Assembly: GCF_030813235.1 (NCBI RefSeq)
Contig: NZ_JAUSUB010000022.1
Coordinates: 28,964-92,963 of the forward strand
From: Cytobacillus purgationiresistens
Lineage (GTDB): Bacteria > Bacillota > Bacilli > Bacillales > Cytobacillaceae
Length of the DNA stretch: 64,000 bases
Direction: 5' to 3'
The notes under the pieces were generated by a model. The model had not been told where the DNA came from, ran no database searches, and was given only the letters and a program-made list of their open reading frames with translations. The translations under genes were made by a program, and so were the position numbers. Positions 1 through 10,390 of the stretch are shown one piece after another; position 1 is the first letter of the stretch, and each line of letters starts with the position of its first letter.

Positions 1-74
1 AGCATTCGAGTAATAATCATAATCAAGACAACCGCACAAATAGTCCTAATTAAAATTTCTAAAATATCATTCAT
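1..74 (-). CDS. DUF421 (YetF-like) membrane protein, N-terminal end only
   Basis: Only the first 24 codons lie in the window; the gene runs off the left edge. The start ATG at 72-74 is preceded by an AAGGAAGG ribosome binding site. The visible residues begin MNDILEILIRT and continue as one hydrophobic helix ending ITRML, which is the pattern of the first transmembrane segment of DUF421/YetF-type proteins. The family call rests on this short stretch only; another membrane protein is possible. Confidence 0.5.
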   Translation of the reverse strand, partial: MNDILEILIRTICAVVLIMIITRM

Positions 75-215
75 TTTTTCCTTCCTTTACAAAACTTCCT
101 CTTTTTTTTACCACGTCAATAGTATTGACACTACAATTGTGTTTTCTACATTAAATATTTCCCTTTAATAAATTAACTAATATTTTACAATAAACTAGCA
201 TGAAAGCTTAAAAAA

Positions 216-244
216 AGAGGCAGCTACCAAGTAGCATGCCTCTC
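216..244 (-). terminator. Rho-independent terminator of the permease gene
   Basis: GAGGCA and TGCCTC arms enclose a second small stem (GCTAC/GTAGC), followed on the minus strand by a run of seven T. It sits just after the stop codon of the LctP-family permease. Confidence 0.8.
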
Positions 245-250
245 ATTCTA

Positions 251-2026
251 TTATTTTGAGATCGTTCTATTTTTAGGATATTCTAAGCTGAGTCTGCGAT
301 TGTTTGTAGCTATGATGTATACTGCAGCTACAACGATGAGTACTGCTATGATGGAGCCGATGTTGAATAGACCTTTTTGCGAATACCAGACAATTGAATA
401 TCCGACAGAGCCGGCAAAAAGTGAGTAATAAACGAAGGGAAATAACGTTTTCCTTATGACTTCTCCTTCTTTACCAACTAGCCCTACTACAGCAGATGCA
501 GCAACAACATTATGGACACAAATCATATTACCTGCTGCTCCCCCAACTGCCTGCAATGCAACGATCCATGTTGGGTCAACCCCAATCTGACCGCCGACAT
601 CATATTGGAATAAAGCGAACATCATATTACTGACAGTGTTACTTCCAGCAATAAAAGCGCCAATTCCACCGATGAATGTAGCTAGGAATGGCCAAAATTC
701 ACCAGCCAAGGCAGCGGCACCATTCGCTAATTCGATTGGCATCTGGTTGTAGCCAGCTGCTCCACCGCCAGTATTAATAAATACTTGAACCATTGGGACA
801 GTAAAAATAAGGGCTACAGATGCTGCAAGTGTTGTTTTTCCTGATTGGACCCAGGCATTCTTATAGGCACGTCCATTCATTCCATGTATATAGAATGTTA
901 ATATGGATACGAGAATAAAGACTGTTCCTGGAGAATACAGGATCTCAAAGCTTGCAGTAATTCCTGATCCAAATATATTTTCTATTTTTAATACAACAGA
1001 TTGAAGCCATTCTTTTAATGGCAGCGATTTCAGTCTTGTTAATACTAGGAACAATCCAACTAAAACATACGGTGACCACGCACGCAGCATGCTCATGCTT
1101 TTCCCGCTGTTTTCTAATTTGATTTCAATTTTCCCTGACCATTCTGGATCCCATTTGGATTTTTCTTCAAAATCCCAAACTTCATCCTTTGGCATTAGGA
1201 ACCCTTTTTTAGCTGCAAAGATTACGATGGCTAAACCAACTAAACCGCCTGTCATAGACGGAAATTCAGGTCCAAGGGTGTTTGCTACAATGACATAAGG
1301 GATGGTCATTGCAAATGCGGAGAAAATAGCAAATTTCCAAATCTTAATACCTTCTGAGAATGATTTGTTTTTGCCGAAAAATCTAGTCATTAATGCAACA
1401 ACAAATAGTGGAATCAATGTCCCTGCAATCATATGTAGTATGGATACTTGCCCACCTATTTGAGTAACGAGTGCTAAAAAGTTGTCTGTGATACTGGCAT
1501 CTGCCGATAAGCCTGATTGAACACCGACAAGAATTGGTGTTCCAACTGCACCAAAGGAAACAGGTGTACTCTGAATAACCATTCCAGCAACTACAGCTGC
1601 CATAGCTGGAAAGCCTAATCCAACCATCAGAGGTACCGCAACCGCTGCTGGTGTGCCAAATCCTGATGCACCTTCAATAAACGATCCAAATAACCATGCA
1701 ATGATAATTACTTGAATACGTCTGTCTGCTGATATATCTGTAAACCCTTGACGGATTGTACGCATCCCGCCGCTTTCTTGCAATGTGTTTAATAGCAAGA
1801 TTGAACCAAAAATGATATACAGCAAGGTTACTGCTACGACTAGTCCATTAACTGATGCCGCCGCAACATTTTCTCCAGGTACTTTCCATACGAAAAGAGC
1901 TAATGCAACCGCTACCAAAAATGAGATTGGCATCGCTTTACTGGCTGGCCACTTAAGTCCCACTAGAAAGATAGCAACTGCAATAATTGGTAAAAGTGAT
2001 AATAGAGCTAACATCCCCGTACTCAT
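251..2026 (-). CDS. lctP: LctP-family lactate/glycolate permease
   Basis: A 591-residue polytopic membrane protein with the length and sequence style of the L-lactate permease family (LctP/GlcA), which imports 2-hydroxymonocarboxylates with protons. Visible family features are the [17 protein letters not shown] stretch near residue 120 and a glycine-rich region near residue 430 ([13 protein letters not shown]). About a dozen or more hydrophobic segments span the length. The ATG at 2026 has a GGGGGGAGA site upstream. The neighbours are glycolate oxidase and malate synthase genes, so glycolate is the more likely substrate here, although family members often take both lactate and glycolate. It has its own terminator at each side, so it is probably a separate transcript. 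Substrate is inference from context. Confidence 0.85.
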   Translation of the reverse strand: MSTGMLALLSLLPIIAVAIFLVGLKWPASKAMPISFLVAVALALFVWKVPGENVAAASVNGLVVAVTLLYIIFGSILLLNTLQESGGMRTIRQGFTDISADRRIQVIIIAWLFGSFIEGASGFGTPAAVAVPLMVGLGFPAMAAVVAGMVIQSTPVSFGAVGTPILVGVQSGLSADASITDNFLALVTQIGGQVSILHMIAGTLIPLFVVALMTRFFGKNKSFSEGIKIWKFAIFSAFAMTIPYVIVANTLGPEFPSMTGGLVGLAIVIFAAKKGFLMPKDEVWDFEEKSKWDPEWSGKIEIKLENSGKSMSMLRAWSPYVLVGLFLVLTRLKSLPLKEWLQSVVLKIENIFGSGITASFEILYSPGTVFILVSILTFYIHGMNGRAYKNAWVQSGKTTLAASVALIFTVPMVQVFINTGGGAAGYNQMPIELANGAAALAGEFWPFLATFIGGIGAFIAGSNTVSNMMFALFQYDVGGQIGVDPTWIVALQAVGGAAGNMICVHNVVAASAVVGLVGKEGEVIRKTLFPFVYYSLFAGSVGYSIVWYSQKGLFNIGSIIAVLIVVAAVYIIATNNRRLSLEYPKNRTISK

Positions 2027-2101
2027 TAAACATCTCCCCCCTGTTTTGTTGTTTCTTCATAACAAACAATAATTACATAATGTTGCGTGTGAGGAAACAT
2101 T

Positions 2102-2133
2102 GTTATATAACTATAAAGATAATGTTATATAAC
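2102..2133. promoter_or_regulatory. Two copies of palindrome GTTATATAAC, 22 bp apart, upstream of the permease
   Basis: The perfect 10-bp palindrome GTTATATAAC occurs at 2102-2111 and again at 2124-2133. The 22-bp period is about two helical turns, as expected for cooperative binding of a dimeric regulator. It lies 75-110 bp upstream of the permease start. Half-sites TGTTTTGT and ATAACAAACA, which form the shared glc operator elsewhere, also occur at 2042-2068 but with extra spacing. The regulator (IclR or GntR neighbour) is not determined. Confidence 0.5.
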
Positions 2134-2221
2134 AAGCTACCTAAGTATTATTATACCTGCATTCTTATCAATTACAATAATATTTTGAAAATTATTTAAA
2201 TTAAGAAAAACAAAAAAAATC

Positions 2222-2259
2222 CGCTTAAATGCCTATGACAAATTAAGGGCATTTAAGCG
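2222..2259 (-). terminator. Terminator after the IclR regulator gene
   Basis: Perfect 12-bp arms CGCTTAAATGCC/GGCATTTAAGCG are followed on the minus strand by GATTTTTTTTG. It lies directly after the IclR stop codon. Confidence 0.85.
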
Positions 2260-2265
2260 AAGATT

Positions 2266-3033
2266 CTAATTGATATATCCAAGTCTTGAAGAAATTTGTT
2301 TGCCAGTTTGTATCATTAACGGCTGCAGCTCTTTCAATCTTTCTTCAGTCATCCTCATTGTCGTTCCGGATATACTGACAGCAGCAGAAACCTTGCCTAA
2401 ATGATCATAAATTGGCACAGCAATACAAGTAATGCCGTATTCATTTTCTTCAAGGTCAAGTGCGTAACCTTTTTTTCTAACATTGATCAGTTCCTTTAGA
2501 AGCTCATCTTTTTCTGTGATTGTTTTGTCTGTATGGACTGGCAGACCTTTACGAGCAATAATTTCATTCACAGTTGTAGCTGAGAGCTGGGATAAAATAG
2601 CCTTACCGACTGATGTACAATGCATAGGAGCACGCTTGCCCACTTTAGAATGCATTCTTAATGTTTCACTTCCATCAAGCTTCTCAATATAGACTACTTC
2701 CCCTTGATCATAGACAACAAGGTGGATCACTTCATTGGTTTCTTTCTCAAGATCTTGTAAAAAGGGGCTTGCCTCTTGACGCAAATCGATCGAGTCCAGT
2801 AGCCTGGAGCTTACTTCTAAGAATTTGTATCCCAGCTTATAGCGACCCGTATCATTATCCTGCTCCACATAACCATATTGCACAAGTGTGGATAAAATTC
2901 GGTAAACCGAACTCTTATTAATATCTATTTGATTGGCAATTTCAGTTACACCTAGTCCGCCTTTTTTCATACTCACTATTGAAATAATATCGAGTGCCCT
3001 GCTGACGGACTTCACCATATTTTCTCTTTCCAT
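2266..3033 (-). CDS. IclR-family transcriptional regulator
   Basis: 255 residues with an N-terminal winged helix-turn-helix (about residues 8-65; GVTEIANQIDINKSSVYRIL is the recognition region) and the IclR effector-binding domain behind it (hallmarks APMHCTSVGKAIL near 140 and AAVSISGTTMRM near 225). IclR proteins bind a small organic acid and repress or activate adjacent catabolic genes. It follows the FAH-family gene by 39 bp and probably shares its transcript. Likely targets are the FAH gene, the permease or the glyoxylate genes; the effector is unknown. Confidence 0.88.
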   Translation of the reverse strand: MERENMVKSVSRALDIISIVSMKKGGLGVTEIANQIDINKSSVYRILSTLVQYGYVEQDNDTGRYKLGYKFLEVSSRLLDSIDLRQEASPFLQDLEKETNEVIHLVVYDQGEVVYIEKLDGSETLRMHSKVGKRAPMHCTSVGKAILSQLSATTVNEIIARKGLPVHTDKTITEKDELLKELINVRKKGYALDLEENEYGITCIAVPIYDHLGKVSAAVSISGTTMRMTEERLKELQPLMIQTGKQISSRLGYIN

Positions 3034-3072
3034 ACTCTCACCTCAAACATCAGCCTTGCCTTCTATTATATA

Positions 3073-3849
3073 TTAACTATTAACTGATTGTTTTGCAGAT
3101 ACAAAGGAATTTTTCAATTTGCCGATTTCATTAATTTCACATTCAATGATGTCCCCTTCATTAACGAGTTCGGCTCCGACAGGGCTTCCTGTCAAAATGA
3201 CATCTCCTGGCTGCAGAGTCATCACATTGGACAAATAGGAAATCATTTTGCGAATAGGTACGATCATTAAATCCGTAGGACTGTTTTGCTTTTCCACTCC
3301 ATTCAGATTCGCCTCAATGCTGATATTAAAAGGATCTAACTCTGTTTCAATGACTGGACCAAGCGGGGTAAACGTATCAAAAGATTTACCAACCGTCCAA
3401 TGACCATCAGCATGGAAAAACTGTGGCGCTGTCACATCATTACCGACTGTGTATCCAAATACGTAATCAAGAATCGCATCTTCAGATACATTTTTTGCTT
3501 CTTTTCCAATTACAACTGCAAGCTCCGATTCAAACTTCACTTGCTGGGTGCCGCTTGGTATTACAATCGCTTCTTCAGGTCCAATAACAGACGAAGACGG
3601 TTTGAAAAAGAATACTGGAATTTCAGGAAGCGTCTCTGGTAAATCTTGCTTGTTGGCTACAAAATTTGCGCCAATTCCAATGACATGTTTTGGCTGAAGC
3701 GGTGCGAGGGTTTTTACATCGCCTTTATTATATGTATCACCTGTATATGACCAATCTCCGAACATATCCCCTGAAAACACTCTGATTTCTTCCCCTTCTA
3801 CTACACCTTGAAATAGGTCGCCATTTACTTCAAATCTTGTAAACTTCAT
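3073..3849 (-). CDS. Fumarylacetoacetate hydrolase (FAH) family protein
   Basis: 258 residues with the FAH/2-hydroxyhepta-2,4-diene-1,7-dioate isomerase fold. The metal-binding pattern is visible as FESELAVVIGKEA (E-x-E) near residue 105-115 and a downstream Asp in GYTVGNDVTA, and the family end motif LQPGDVILTGSPVG is near 215. Members hydrolyse acylpyruvates, decarboxylate oxaloacetate or isomerise hydroxymuconates, using Mg or Mn. It sits between malate synthase and the IclR gene, separated from the former by a terminator. A role handling a 2-oxo acid such as oxaloacetate would fit the glyoxylate context, but the exact reaction cannot be read from sequence. Confidence 0.82.
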   Translation of the reverse strand: MKFTRFEVNGDLFQGVVEGEEIRVFSGDMFGDWSYTGDTYNKGDVKTLAPLQPKHVIGIGANFVANKQDLPETLPEIPVFFFKPSSSVIGPEEAIVIPSGTQQVKFESELAVVIGKEAKNVSEDAILDYVFGYTVGNDVTAPQFFHADGHWTVGKSFDTFTPLGPVIETELDPFNISIEANLNGVEKQNSPTDLMIVPIRKMISYLSNVMTLQPGDVILTGSPVGAELVNEGDIIECEINEIGKLKNSFVSAKQSVNS

Positions 3850-3881
3850 TTAAAATCTTCCTCTCTATATTTAATCAAAAA

Positions 3882-3903
3882 CAGGGCATGTCAGCATGCC
3901 CTG
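3882..3903 (-). terminator. Terminator after malate synthase G
   Basis: Perfect stem CAGGGCATG/CATGCCCTG with a 4-base loop, followed by TTTTTGATT on the minus strand, 12 bp past the malate synthase stop. The FAH start is close by, so some read-through may drive FAH and IclR. Confidence 0.82.
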
Positions 3904-3915
3904 CCTAACATCACA

Positions 3916-6093
3916 TTACTGCTTTACAGCAAATTTTACTTTTGCTTCCAAACGGCGTTGATGAAGAATCGGCTCTGTATACCCGCTTGGCTGGTCATAT
4001 CCTTTAAACACAAGATCGCATGCTGCTTGGAAGGCAACTGATTCGTCGTAATTAGGTGCCATCGGCAGGTAAACATCATCTCCTGCATTTTGTTCATCTA
4101 CCACTTTGGCCATTCTTTGTAATGTTTCTTGAACTTGTTCTTTCGTACAGATTCCATGATGCAGCCAGTTTGCAACATGCTGGCTTGAGATTCTTAATGT
4201 CGCCCTGTCTTCCATTAAGGCTACATCATTAATGTCAGGTACTTTTGAACAGCCGATTCCTTGCTCTACCCAGCGTACTACGTAGCCCAGGATACCTTGA
4301 GCGTTATTGTCTAATTCCGCTTGAATTTCTTCTGGAGACCAATTGGTGTCTTCAGCAACTGGAATTTGCAAAATATCATCTCTTAAGTTTTCTGCCCTTT
4401 TTAATAGATCATTTTGTACTTCAGTCACATCCACTTGATGATAATGGAGTGCATGCAGAGTCGCTGCAGTTGGCGATGGCACCCAAGCTGTATTCGCACC
4501 TGCTTTTGGATGGCCCACTTTTTGCTCTAACATACCTGCCATTAAATCAGGCATTGCCCACATTCCTTTACCAATTTGGGCCTTGCCTTGGAACCCGGTC
4601 TCTAAGCCTGCAAATACATTGGATTTTTCATAGCCTAGGAGCCATTTCGTCGATTTCATATCATTTTTACGAATCATTGCTCCCATTTCCATAGAAGTAT
4701 GCATTTCATCTCCTGTACGGTCAAGGAAACCAGTATTGATGAATACGACTCTTTCACTCACTTCTTTAATACTTGCTTTTAAATTTAACGAGGTACGGCG
4801 TTCTTCATCCATTACTCCAATTTTAAGGGTGTTTCTTTCAAGACCTAATAAATCTTCTGTGCGATCAAATAGATCGTTCGCGAAGGCTACCTCTTCTGGA
4901 CCATGCATTTTTGGCTTAACAATGTAAATCGAGCCTTTATTTGTATTTTGGTAGTTTCCATTGCCTAATAATGTGTGTTTGGCAGCAAGGGCTGTCACAA
5001 CCGCATCCAGGATTCCCTCTTGAATTTCATTCCCTTCATGATTAAGGATTGCCTCATTAGACATTAAGTGGCCGACATTGCGGACAAACATGAGCGAACG
5101 GCCATTCAATGAAACTGCCTCACCAGCTGGACTTGTATACTTGCGATTGGCGTTCATGCTTCTTGTCACTGTCTTTGACCCTTTTGCAAATGAAGCGGAT
5201 AGGTCACCTCTCATCAAACCAAGCCAATTGCGATAAACAAGTACTTTATCCTCTGCATCGACTGCAGCAACTGAATCTTCACAGTCCATGATGGTTGTAA
5301 CAGCAGCTTCCAATAAAATATCCTTCACTCCGGCGTCATCAGATTTTCCAATTGGATGCTCACGATCGATTTGAATTTCGAAGTGCAGGTTGTTATTTTT
5401 CAGTAAAACACCAGCAGGTTTGTCTGTTTCACCCTGATATCCCGCAAATTTTGATGTATCCTTCAATCCGACTTCTTCCCCGCTTTGCAATGTAACTGCA
5501 AGCTTGCCTTCATGGACGCTGTATTGGATTGCTTCTTTATGCGATCCTGATGTGAGAGGGACAGTTTCATCAAGAAAATTGCGGCCAAACTCGATGACTT
5601 TGTTCCCGCGAACAGGATTATAAGCGCCCTCTCTGTGTGCGCCTTCATCCACGCTAATTGCATCCGTTCCATAAAGGGCATCGTAAAGACTTCCCCATCT
5701 CGCATTGGCAGCATTAATTGCATAGCGGCCATTATTAATTGGAACGACCAGCTGCGGTCCCGCCTGAAGTGAAATTTCTTCATCTACATTTTCAGTCGTA
5801 ATCTTGAAATCTTCCGCTTCTGGAAGCAAATAGCCTATTTTCTCTAAAAATGATTTATATTTGTCAAAATCAAATGCCTTATTCTCACGATGCCATCCGT
5901 GAATTTTCTCTTGAAGCACATCTCTTTTTGCCAATAGCGCTTTATTTTGGGGAGTCAAATCTTTGATCAGCTCTTCAAAGCCCACCCAAAAGGATTCTTG
6001 TTCAACCTCAGAGCCTGGTAATGCTTCCGAATTGATAAATTCATAAAGTTCATTTGCAACCTGTAATCCACCGACTTTTACATAATTACTCAT
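3916..6093 (-). CDS. glcB: Malate synthase G
   Basis: 725 residues, the normal length of the monomeric isoform G, which condenses glyoxylate with acetyl-CoA to malate in the cytoplasm. Characteristic segments are [18 protein letters not shown] near residue 265, [13 protein letters not shown] near 330, and [15 protein letters not shown] near 425. Start ATG is preceded by AAGGAGGAG. It lies downstream of the glycolate oxidase genes with a 141-bp gap that contains a palindrome almost identical to the one before the oxidase operon, so it is probably co-regulated from its own promoter. Together with glycolate oxidase it gives glycolate to glyoxylate to malate. Assignment is firm. Confidence 0.95.
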   Translation of the reverse strand: MSNYVKVGGLQVANELYEFINSEALPGSEVEQESFWVGFEELIKDLTPQNKALLAKRDVLQEKIHGWHRENKAFDFDKYKSFLEKIGYLLPEAEDFKITTENVDEEISLQAGPQLVVPINNGRYAINAANARWGSLYDALYGTDAISVDEGAHREGAYNPVRGNKVIEFGRNFLDETVPLTSGSHKEAIQYSVHEGKLAVTLQSGEEVGLKDTSKFAGYQGETDKPAGVLLKNNNLHFEIQIDREHPIGKSDDAGVKDILLEAAVTTIMDCEDSVAAVDAEDKVLVYRNWLGLMRGDLSASFAKGSKTVTRSMNANRKYTSPAGEAVSLNGRSLMFVRNVGHLMSNEAILNHEGNEIQEGILDAVVTALAAKHTLLGNGNYQNTNKGSIYIVKPKMHGPEEVAFANDLFDRTEDLLGLERNTLKIGVMDEERRTSLNLKASIKEVSERVVFINTGFLDRTGDEMHTSMEMGAMIRKNDMKSTKWLLGYEKSNVFAGLETGFQGKAQIGKGMWAMPDLMAGMLEQKVGHPKAGANTAWVPSPTAATLHALHYHQVDVTEVQNDLLKRAENLRDDILQIPVAEDTNWSPEEIQAELDNNAQGILGYVVRWVEQGIGCSKVPDINDVALMEDRATLRISSQHVANWLHHGICTKEQVQETLQRMAKVVDEQNAGDDVYLPMAPNYDESVAFQAACDLVFKGYDQPSGYTEPILHQRRLEAKVKFAVKQ

Positions 6094-6129
6094 TAATGAA
6101 ACTCCTCCTTAAATGGTTTAGAAGATGAT

Positions 6130-6148
6130 TGTTTGCTATTACAAAACG
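6130..6148. promoter_or_regulatory. Shared glc operator copy upstream of malate synthase
   Basis: TGTTTGCTATTACAAAACG matches the reverse complement of the palindrome at 10391-10409 at 17 of 19 positions. It lies about 40-55 bp upstream of the malate synthase ATG. The likely ligand is the FadR-type GntR regulator encoded at 10433-11125 (inference). Confidence 0.6.
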
Positions 6149-6234
6149 CTGTTTCTGTTATTCTTAAAAAAATAATATCATGGATACCGTACCACTATCA
6201 ATTATTTTCATATAATTCTATCATTTTATATTTT

Positions 6235-7692
6235 TTATGAGATAGCTGCTTCTTTCATTTCTTTTTTCACTTCAGCACAACGTCCTGGTGTAGGGAAAAG
6301 CTTACCGGCATTCAGCAAATTATCCGGGTTAAAGACCTCGCGGATATCTGTCTGTGCCATGATTTCTTCATCCTTGAATACAAATCTCATTTCTTCTCTC
6401 TTTTCAATCCCTACTCCATGCTCTCCAGTGATAGTACCGCCTACGTCCGCACATACCTTCAAGCATGCACTGCCTGCCTCCATCGCTTTATCTGTTTCTC
6501 CAGGAATCCTTGCATCAAATAAAACAAGTGGATGTAAATTCCCATCACCAGCATGAAAGATGTTAGCGATACGCAAGCCCGAATCATCGCTAATCTTCTT
6601 TATTTTTTGCAGAACTTCAGGCAGTTTACTTCGAGGTATAACCCCATCCTGTACTAAATAGTCAGGAGAGATTGCACCCATGGCACCGAAGCCTGTTTTT
6701 CGATTAGCCCACCACGCAGCCCGTTCTTGCTCATCCTTTGCAGCGCGAACTTCTCTGACATTTCTGCTTCTGCATACGTCTAAAATTTGCTCAATCTGCT
6801 CGCCAATTCCAGCAGCAATTCCATCTACTTCGATGAGAAGCAAGGCTTCAATATCCTTTGGATGACCTACTGGAAAAGCGGCCGCTTCCACCCCTTCAAT
6901 CGCAGTTTTATCCATCATTTCGAGTGCAGCTGGAACAATACCAGCGGAAACAATATCAGACACTGCCTGAGAGCCATCCTCAATCTTGTCAAAGTAAGCA
7001 AGGACCGTTTGTTTATCCTCTGGATTTTTTAAAATACGAACAGTAATTTTCGTAACAATTCCAAGTGTTCCTTCTGATCCGGTCAACAAGCCTAATAAAT
7101 CATATCCCGGTTCATCTGGAACCCCGTTGCTGCCAATCTCAACGATTTCTCCATTTGGAAGGACAACCTCAAGACCGAGGATATGGTTGGTTGTTACCCC
7201 ATATTTCAAACAATGAGCACCACCTGCATTTTCTGCAACATTTCCCCCTATTGTACAGCAGTACTGACTGGATGGGTCAGGTGCATAGTAATAACCCTTA
7301 TCCGAAATTGAATTCGTCAGCTTCAAGTTCACAAAGCCTGGTTCAACTACTGCTCTTCTATTTTCTAAATCGACACTTAGCAGCTTCTTCATTTTCACCA
7401 TACTGATGATAACTTCCTGATTTAATGGAATGGCACCCCCGCTAAGTCCGGTTCCTGCACCACGCGCTAAGAAAGGCAAGCCCTGTTCATGACAGTACTT
7501 TACAATATTAGCAACCTCTTCTGTGTTTTCAGGAAAAACTACTGCTTTAGGAAGCGCAGTATGAATAGTGAATCCGTCACAATCATAGGATAACAGATCT
7601 GCTTTTTCATAAAGAATGGAGCCTAAACCATCTACCATACTTGCTAAACGAATAATATGCTGATCTTTCGTTCTTAATTTTTTTCGAGCCAT
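6235..7692 (-). CDS. glcD: Glycolate oxidase, FAD-binding subunit D
   Basis: 485 residues of the FAD-linked oxidase family (PCMH-type FAD domain followed by the C-terminal cap). Visible markers are FLARGAGTGLSGGAIPL near residue 75, GGNVAENAGGAHCLKYGVTT near 150, LLTGSEGTLGIVTKI near 205, and the C-terminal IFHAGDGNLHPL and GEHGVGIEK segments. It oxidises glycolate (possibly also D-lactate) to glyoxylate and passes electrons to the iron-sulfur subunit. It starts only 3 bp after the stop of the upstream F subunit, with GAAGGAGGG as ribosome site, so the subunits are translated from one mRNA. Confidence 0.93.
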   Translation of the reverse strand: MARKKLRTKDQHIIRLASMVDGLGSILYEKADLLSYDCDGFTIHTALPKAVVFPENTEEVANIVKYCHEQGLPFLARGAGTGLSGGAIPLNQEVIISMVKMKKLLSVDLENRRAVVEPGFVNLKLTNSISDKGYYYAPDPSSQYCCTIGGNVAENAGGAHCLKYGVTTNHILGLEVVLPNGEIVEIGSNGVPDEPGYDLLGLLTGSEGTLGIVTKITVRILKNPEDKQTVLAYFDKIEDGSQAVSDIVSAGIVPAALEMMDKTAIEGVEAAAFPVGHPKDIEALLLIEVDGIAAGIGEQIEQILDVCRSRNVREVRAAKDEQERAAWWANRKTGFGAMGAISPDYLVQDGVIPRSKLPEVLQKIKKISDDSGLRIANIFHAGDGNLHPLVLFDARIPGETDKAMEAGSACLKVCADVGGTITGEHGVGIEKREEMRFVFKDEEIMAQTDIREVFNPDNLLNAGKLFPTPGRCAEVKKEMKEAAIS

Positions 7693-7695
7693 GAA

Positions 7696-9051
7696 TTATT
7701 GACCCTCCTTCGCGCTTTCTTCCTTTTGATATGCCCAGTCAAGAAGCTGTACCGTGTGAACGATTTGTTGATTACGGCCGTATTTTTCAACGCCAATAGC
7801 CATTTGTAGCATACAGCCTGGATTCCCCATCGAAATCATCTCTACATCAGCAGGGACATTTTCCATTTTGCTTTCAAGTACAGCACCAGCCATTTCAGGA
7901 TTGGTAATATTGTATATTCCTGCACTGCCGCAGCATCGATCCGCATTTGGCATATGCACCATTTCTACACCTGGAATATCAAGAAGAATATCCCGCGGTT
8001 CTTGTCTAACCCCTTGACCATGTGCTAAGTGGCAGGCATCATGATACGTAATGCGCTTGTTGATTTCCGCTTTTGGCTTCTCATATCCCGTGTCATGAAG
8101 GAATTTGGATATATCCTCTACCTTCTCAGAAAACTTCTCTGCTCTTTCTTTCCATTCAGGCTCTTCTCGGAATAATTCTTCATATTCCTTCATCATACAG
8201 CCGCATCCAGCAGCATTAACGATAATTTTTTCTGAGTCTTCAAATGCCTCAATGTTTTGCTTAGCAAGCTTTCTGCCCATTTCGCGATCTCCGGCATGAA
8301 CATGAAGTGCACCGCAGCAAGTTTGGTTTTTGGGGATTACGACAGCACTGCCATTTTTAGTTAAGACGTTGATGGTAGATTCATTGATGTCGCTGAACAT
8401 CACATCCATTACACATCCAGTCAACATCGCAACTTCTCTCTTCGTCTCGCCTTTTGCTTTGATGACATTTTCCGATTTATATTTCTTTTTAATCGGTTTT
8501 TTCACTTCAGGCATAATCGCTTCCATTTCAACGAGGTGTTTAGGCATGACCTGAATTAACTTCGTTCTTCTCACGAGTGTCTGCATACCGCTCTTTTGAT
8601 AAAATTTTAATAGTCCACCCAGTGAATTTAAACGGCTATCATGTGGGAAAATGCCGCGCAGAAACAGCTTGCTTACCGCTCCCTGCCATCCAGTTAAAGG
8701 CATCGCCTGACGCACCTGCCCCCGGGCTTCTTCTATTAAACCGCCTACATCCACATCAGCAGGGCATGCCGTTGTACATGCTCGACAATCTAAACAAGCA
8801 AATACAGGATCCATGAATTGTTCATTTACTGAGAGCTTTCCTTCAGCAACAGACTTAATCAGATACACTCGCCCACGTGGAGAATGCTGTTCCTGTCCTG
8901 TCTGCTCATAGGTTGGACATGATTCCAGACACATTCCGCAATGCACACAATCCGCCCATTTATTCTCATCTGGCGGGTCGTTCCAAAGATAGTTGCTTAA
9001 GCTGTTTGTACAGGGTGGACTTTGCTTTAATTCCTGCTCAGGTTTACTCAC
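7696..9051 (-). CDS. glcF: Glycolate oxidase iron-sulfur subunit F
   Basis: 451 residues. Two 4Fe-4S ferredoxin-type motifs lie at the N-terminus (CVHCGMCLESCP near residue 36 and CLDCRACTTACP near 88). Two cysteine-rich CCG domains follow (GCVMDVMF...CCGALHVHAGD near 215-250 and DACHLAHGQG...CCGSAGIYN near 340-375). This is the standard architecture of GlcF, which transfers electrons from the flavin subunits towards the membrane quinone pool. It begins immediately after the E-subunit stop codon, with no gap, so translation is coupled. Confidence 0.93.
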   Translation of the reverse strand: MSKPEQELKQSPPCTNSLSNYLWNDPPDENKWADCVHCGMCLESCPTYEQTGQEQHSPRGRVYLIKSVAEGKLSVNEQFMDPVFACLDCRACTTACPADVDVGGLIEEARGQVRQAMPLTGWQGAVSKLFLRGIFPHDSRLNSLGGLLKFYQKSGMQTLVRRTKLIQVMPKHLVEMEAIMPEVKKPIKKKYKSENVIKAKGETKREVAMLTGCVMDVMFSDINESTINVLTKNGSAVVIPKNQTCCGALHVHAGDREMGRKLAKQNIEAFEDSEKIIVNAAGCGCMMKEYEELFREEPEWKERAEKFSEKVEDISKFLHDTGYEKPKAEINKRITYHDACHLAHGQGVRQEPRDILLDIPGVEMVHMPNADRCCGSAGIYNITNPEMAGAVLESKMENVPADVEMISMGNPGCMLQMAIGVEKYGRNQQIVHTVQLLDWAYQKEESAKEGQ

Positions 9052-10374
9052 CTAGATCCCTCCTATATATCTGTTCCTATTTAATATTCGATTGGGATCA
9101 ACTTTTAACTTAATCCCTTCAAACAGGAAAAATGCGGCTGGCTTCGGCCCCCAAATATCGGTCTGTTTACGCTGTTCAAACGGCAAATGCCTGATAATCG
9201 CGTATCCTTGATGCTTCTGAGCTATATTCCTGACTTTTTCAATTGCGTCTCTGACATCGTTTGCTACGCCATTTATGTACATATTCATGATGCCATGACC
9301 GAGACCTCCATGGGCCTGAATCGTTACGTTGTTCGTATCTTGTATCAGCTCACAATCTTTTAAAATGGAAAGTATATTCATATTAATTGTACCTATTTTT
9401 AAAACAGTCTCAGATCTAAACTGAGAGTCTACTTTGTTTCCATTGGGCAATAAATGATAGAAAGACTGCCAAAATTGCACGCTTTCCTCCCCTTTTAATC
9501 GCCTTAATTTTATGCCATCTTTCATTAAACCTTGGATGAACTCTTCCTGATAGCTGACGGATTTTTCAACATCTTCAAAGCTCATAACCAATGAATACGA
9601 CTTCTCTCCTGTCATTCTTTCCATCAGCTCCGGATTGATCAGCTCAAAGCATACTGGTTCAATCGTTGAATCCAATACCCTCACACTTAGATTCTTGATG
9701 CTTCCCATGTCGCTAATTGGAAAAGAAATGATCATTGTTGATTCTGCCTTTGTAATTGGACGCAATTTGATCGTCACTTCGGAAATGACACCAATCGTCC
9801 CCATAGAACCGATAAATAATTTATTCATATCGTATCCCGCTACATTCTTAACTACCTTTCCTCCTGAACGAATAATCGTTCCGTCCGGGTAAATCATGCG
9901 CAGGCCAATGACTGCATCTCTAGCTGCTCCATAACCCAGCCTTTTGGGACCACTATCGTTACTAGAAACTAAACCGCCAATGGTCGTTTGCTCTGGCAAG
10001 AATGGATCCAAGGCAATTCTTTGGCTGTATGCCTTTAAATGATCTTGAATTTCTTGAAAAGGAGTTCCCGCCTTCACAGTTATTGTCATATCTCCTGGAT
10101 GATGTTCAACAATCCCCGTATATTTCTCTAACGATAATAGAATATCCGCTCGTTCATTCATACCGCCATAACCTCTTTTTGTTCCAGCTCCCATGATGTT
10201 TACAGTAAAACTGTTTTCTGTAGCAAACTTTAATATCGCCACGATTTCATTCTCATTATTAGGGAAAACAGTCATTGCACCTGAGTTTCCATATGGATGG
10301 GCTGTTTCAGCAGTATCCTTTATTTGATCTGCCTTCAAGAGGATTTGTAATTTTTCTAGATTTGCTGTAATCAA
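9052..10374 (-). CDS. glcE: Glycolate oxidase FAD-binding subunit E-like protein
   Basis: 440 residues, first gene of the oxidase transcript. The PCMH FAD domain is seen at GAGTKRGYGGMNE near residue 62 and GGLVSSNDSGPKRLGYGAAR near 132, with GGKVVKNVAGYDMNKLFIGS near 175. It lacks the long C-terminal cap signature of subunit D, which fits GlcE. GlcE is required for activity of the GlcDEF complex in enterobacteria. The ribosome site GGAGGTGATC is strong. A shared 19-bp operator lies 17 bp upstream of the start. Confidence 0.88.
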   Translation of the reverse strand: MITANLEKLQILLKADQIKDTAETAHPYGNSGAMTVFPNNENEIVAILKFATENSFTVNIMGAGTKRGYGGMNERADILLSLEKYTGIVEHHPGDMTITVKAGTPFQEIQDHLKAYSQRIALDPFLPEQTTIGGLVSSNDSGPKRLGYGAARDAVIGLRMIYPDGTIIRSGGKVVKNVAGYDMNKLFIGSMGTIGVISEVTIKLRPITKAESTMIISFPISDMGSIKNLSVRVLDSTIEPVCFELINPELMERMTGEKSYSLVMSFEDVEKSVSYQEEFIQGLMKDGIKLRRLKGEESVQFWQSFYHLLPNGNKVDSQFRSETVLKIGTINMNILSILKDCELIQDTNNVTIQAHGGLGHGIMNMYINGVANDVRDAIEKVRNIAQKHQGYAIIRHLPFEQRKQTDIWGPKPAAFFLFEGIKLKVDPNRILNRNRYIGGI

Positions 10375-10390
10375 TGTCGATCACCTCCGC

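Noticed and set aside
4245..4694. 149-residue open frame opposite malate synthase G
   Set aside because: It is antisense to a strongly conserved gene, has no RBS and no recognisable protein features.
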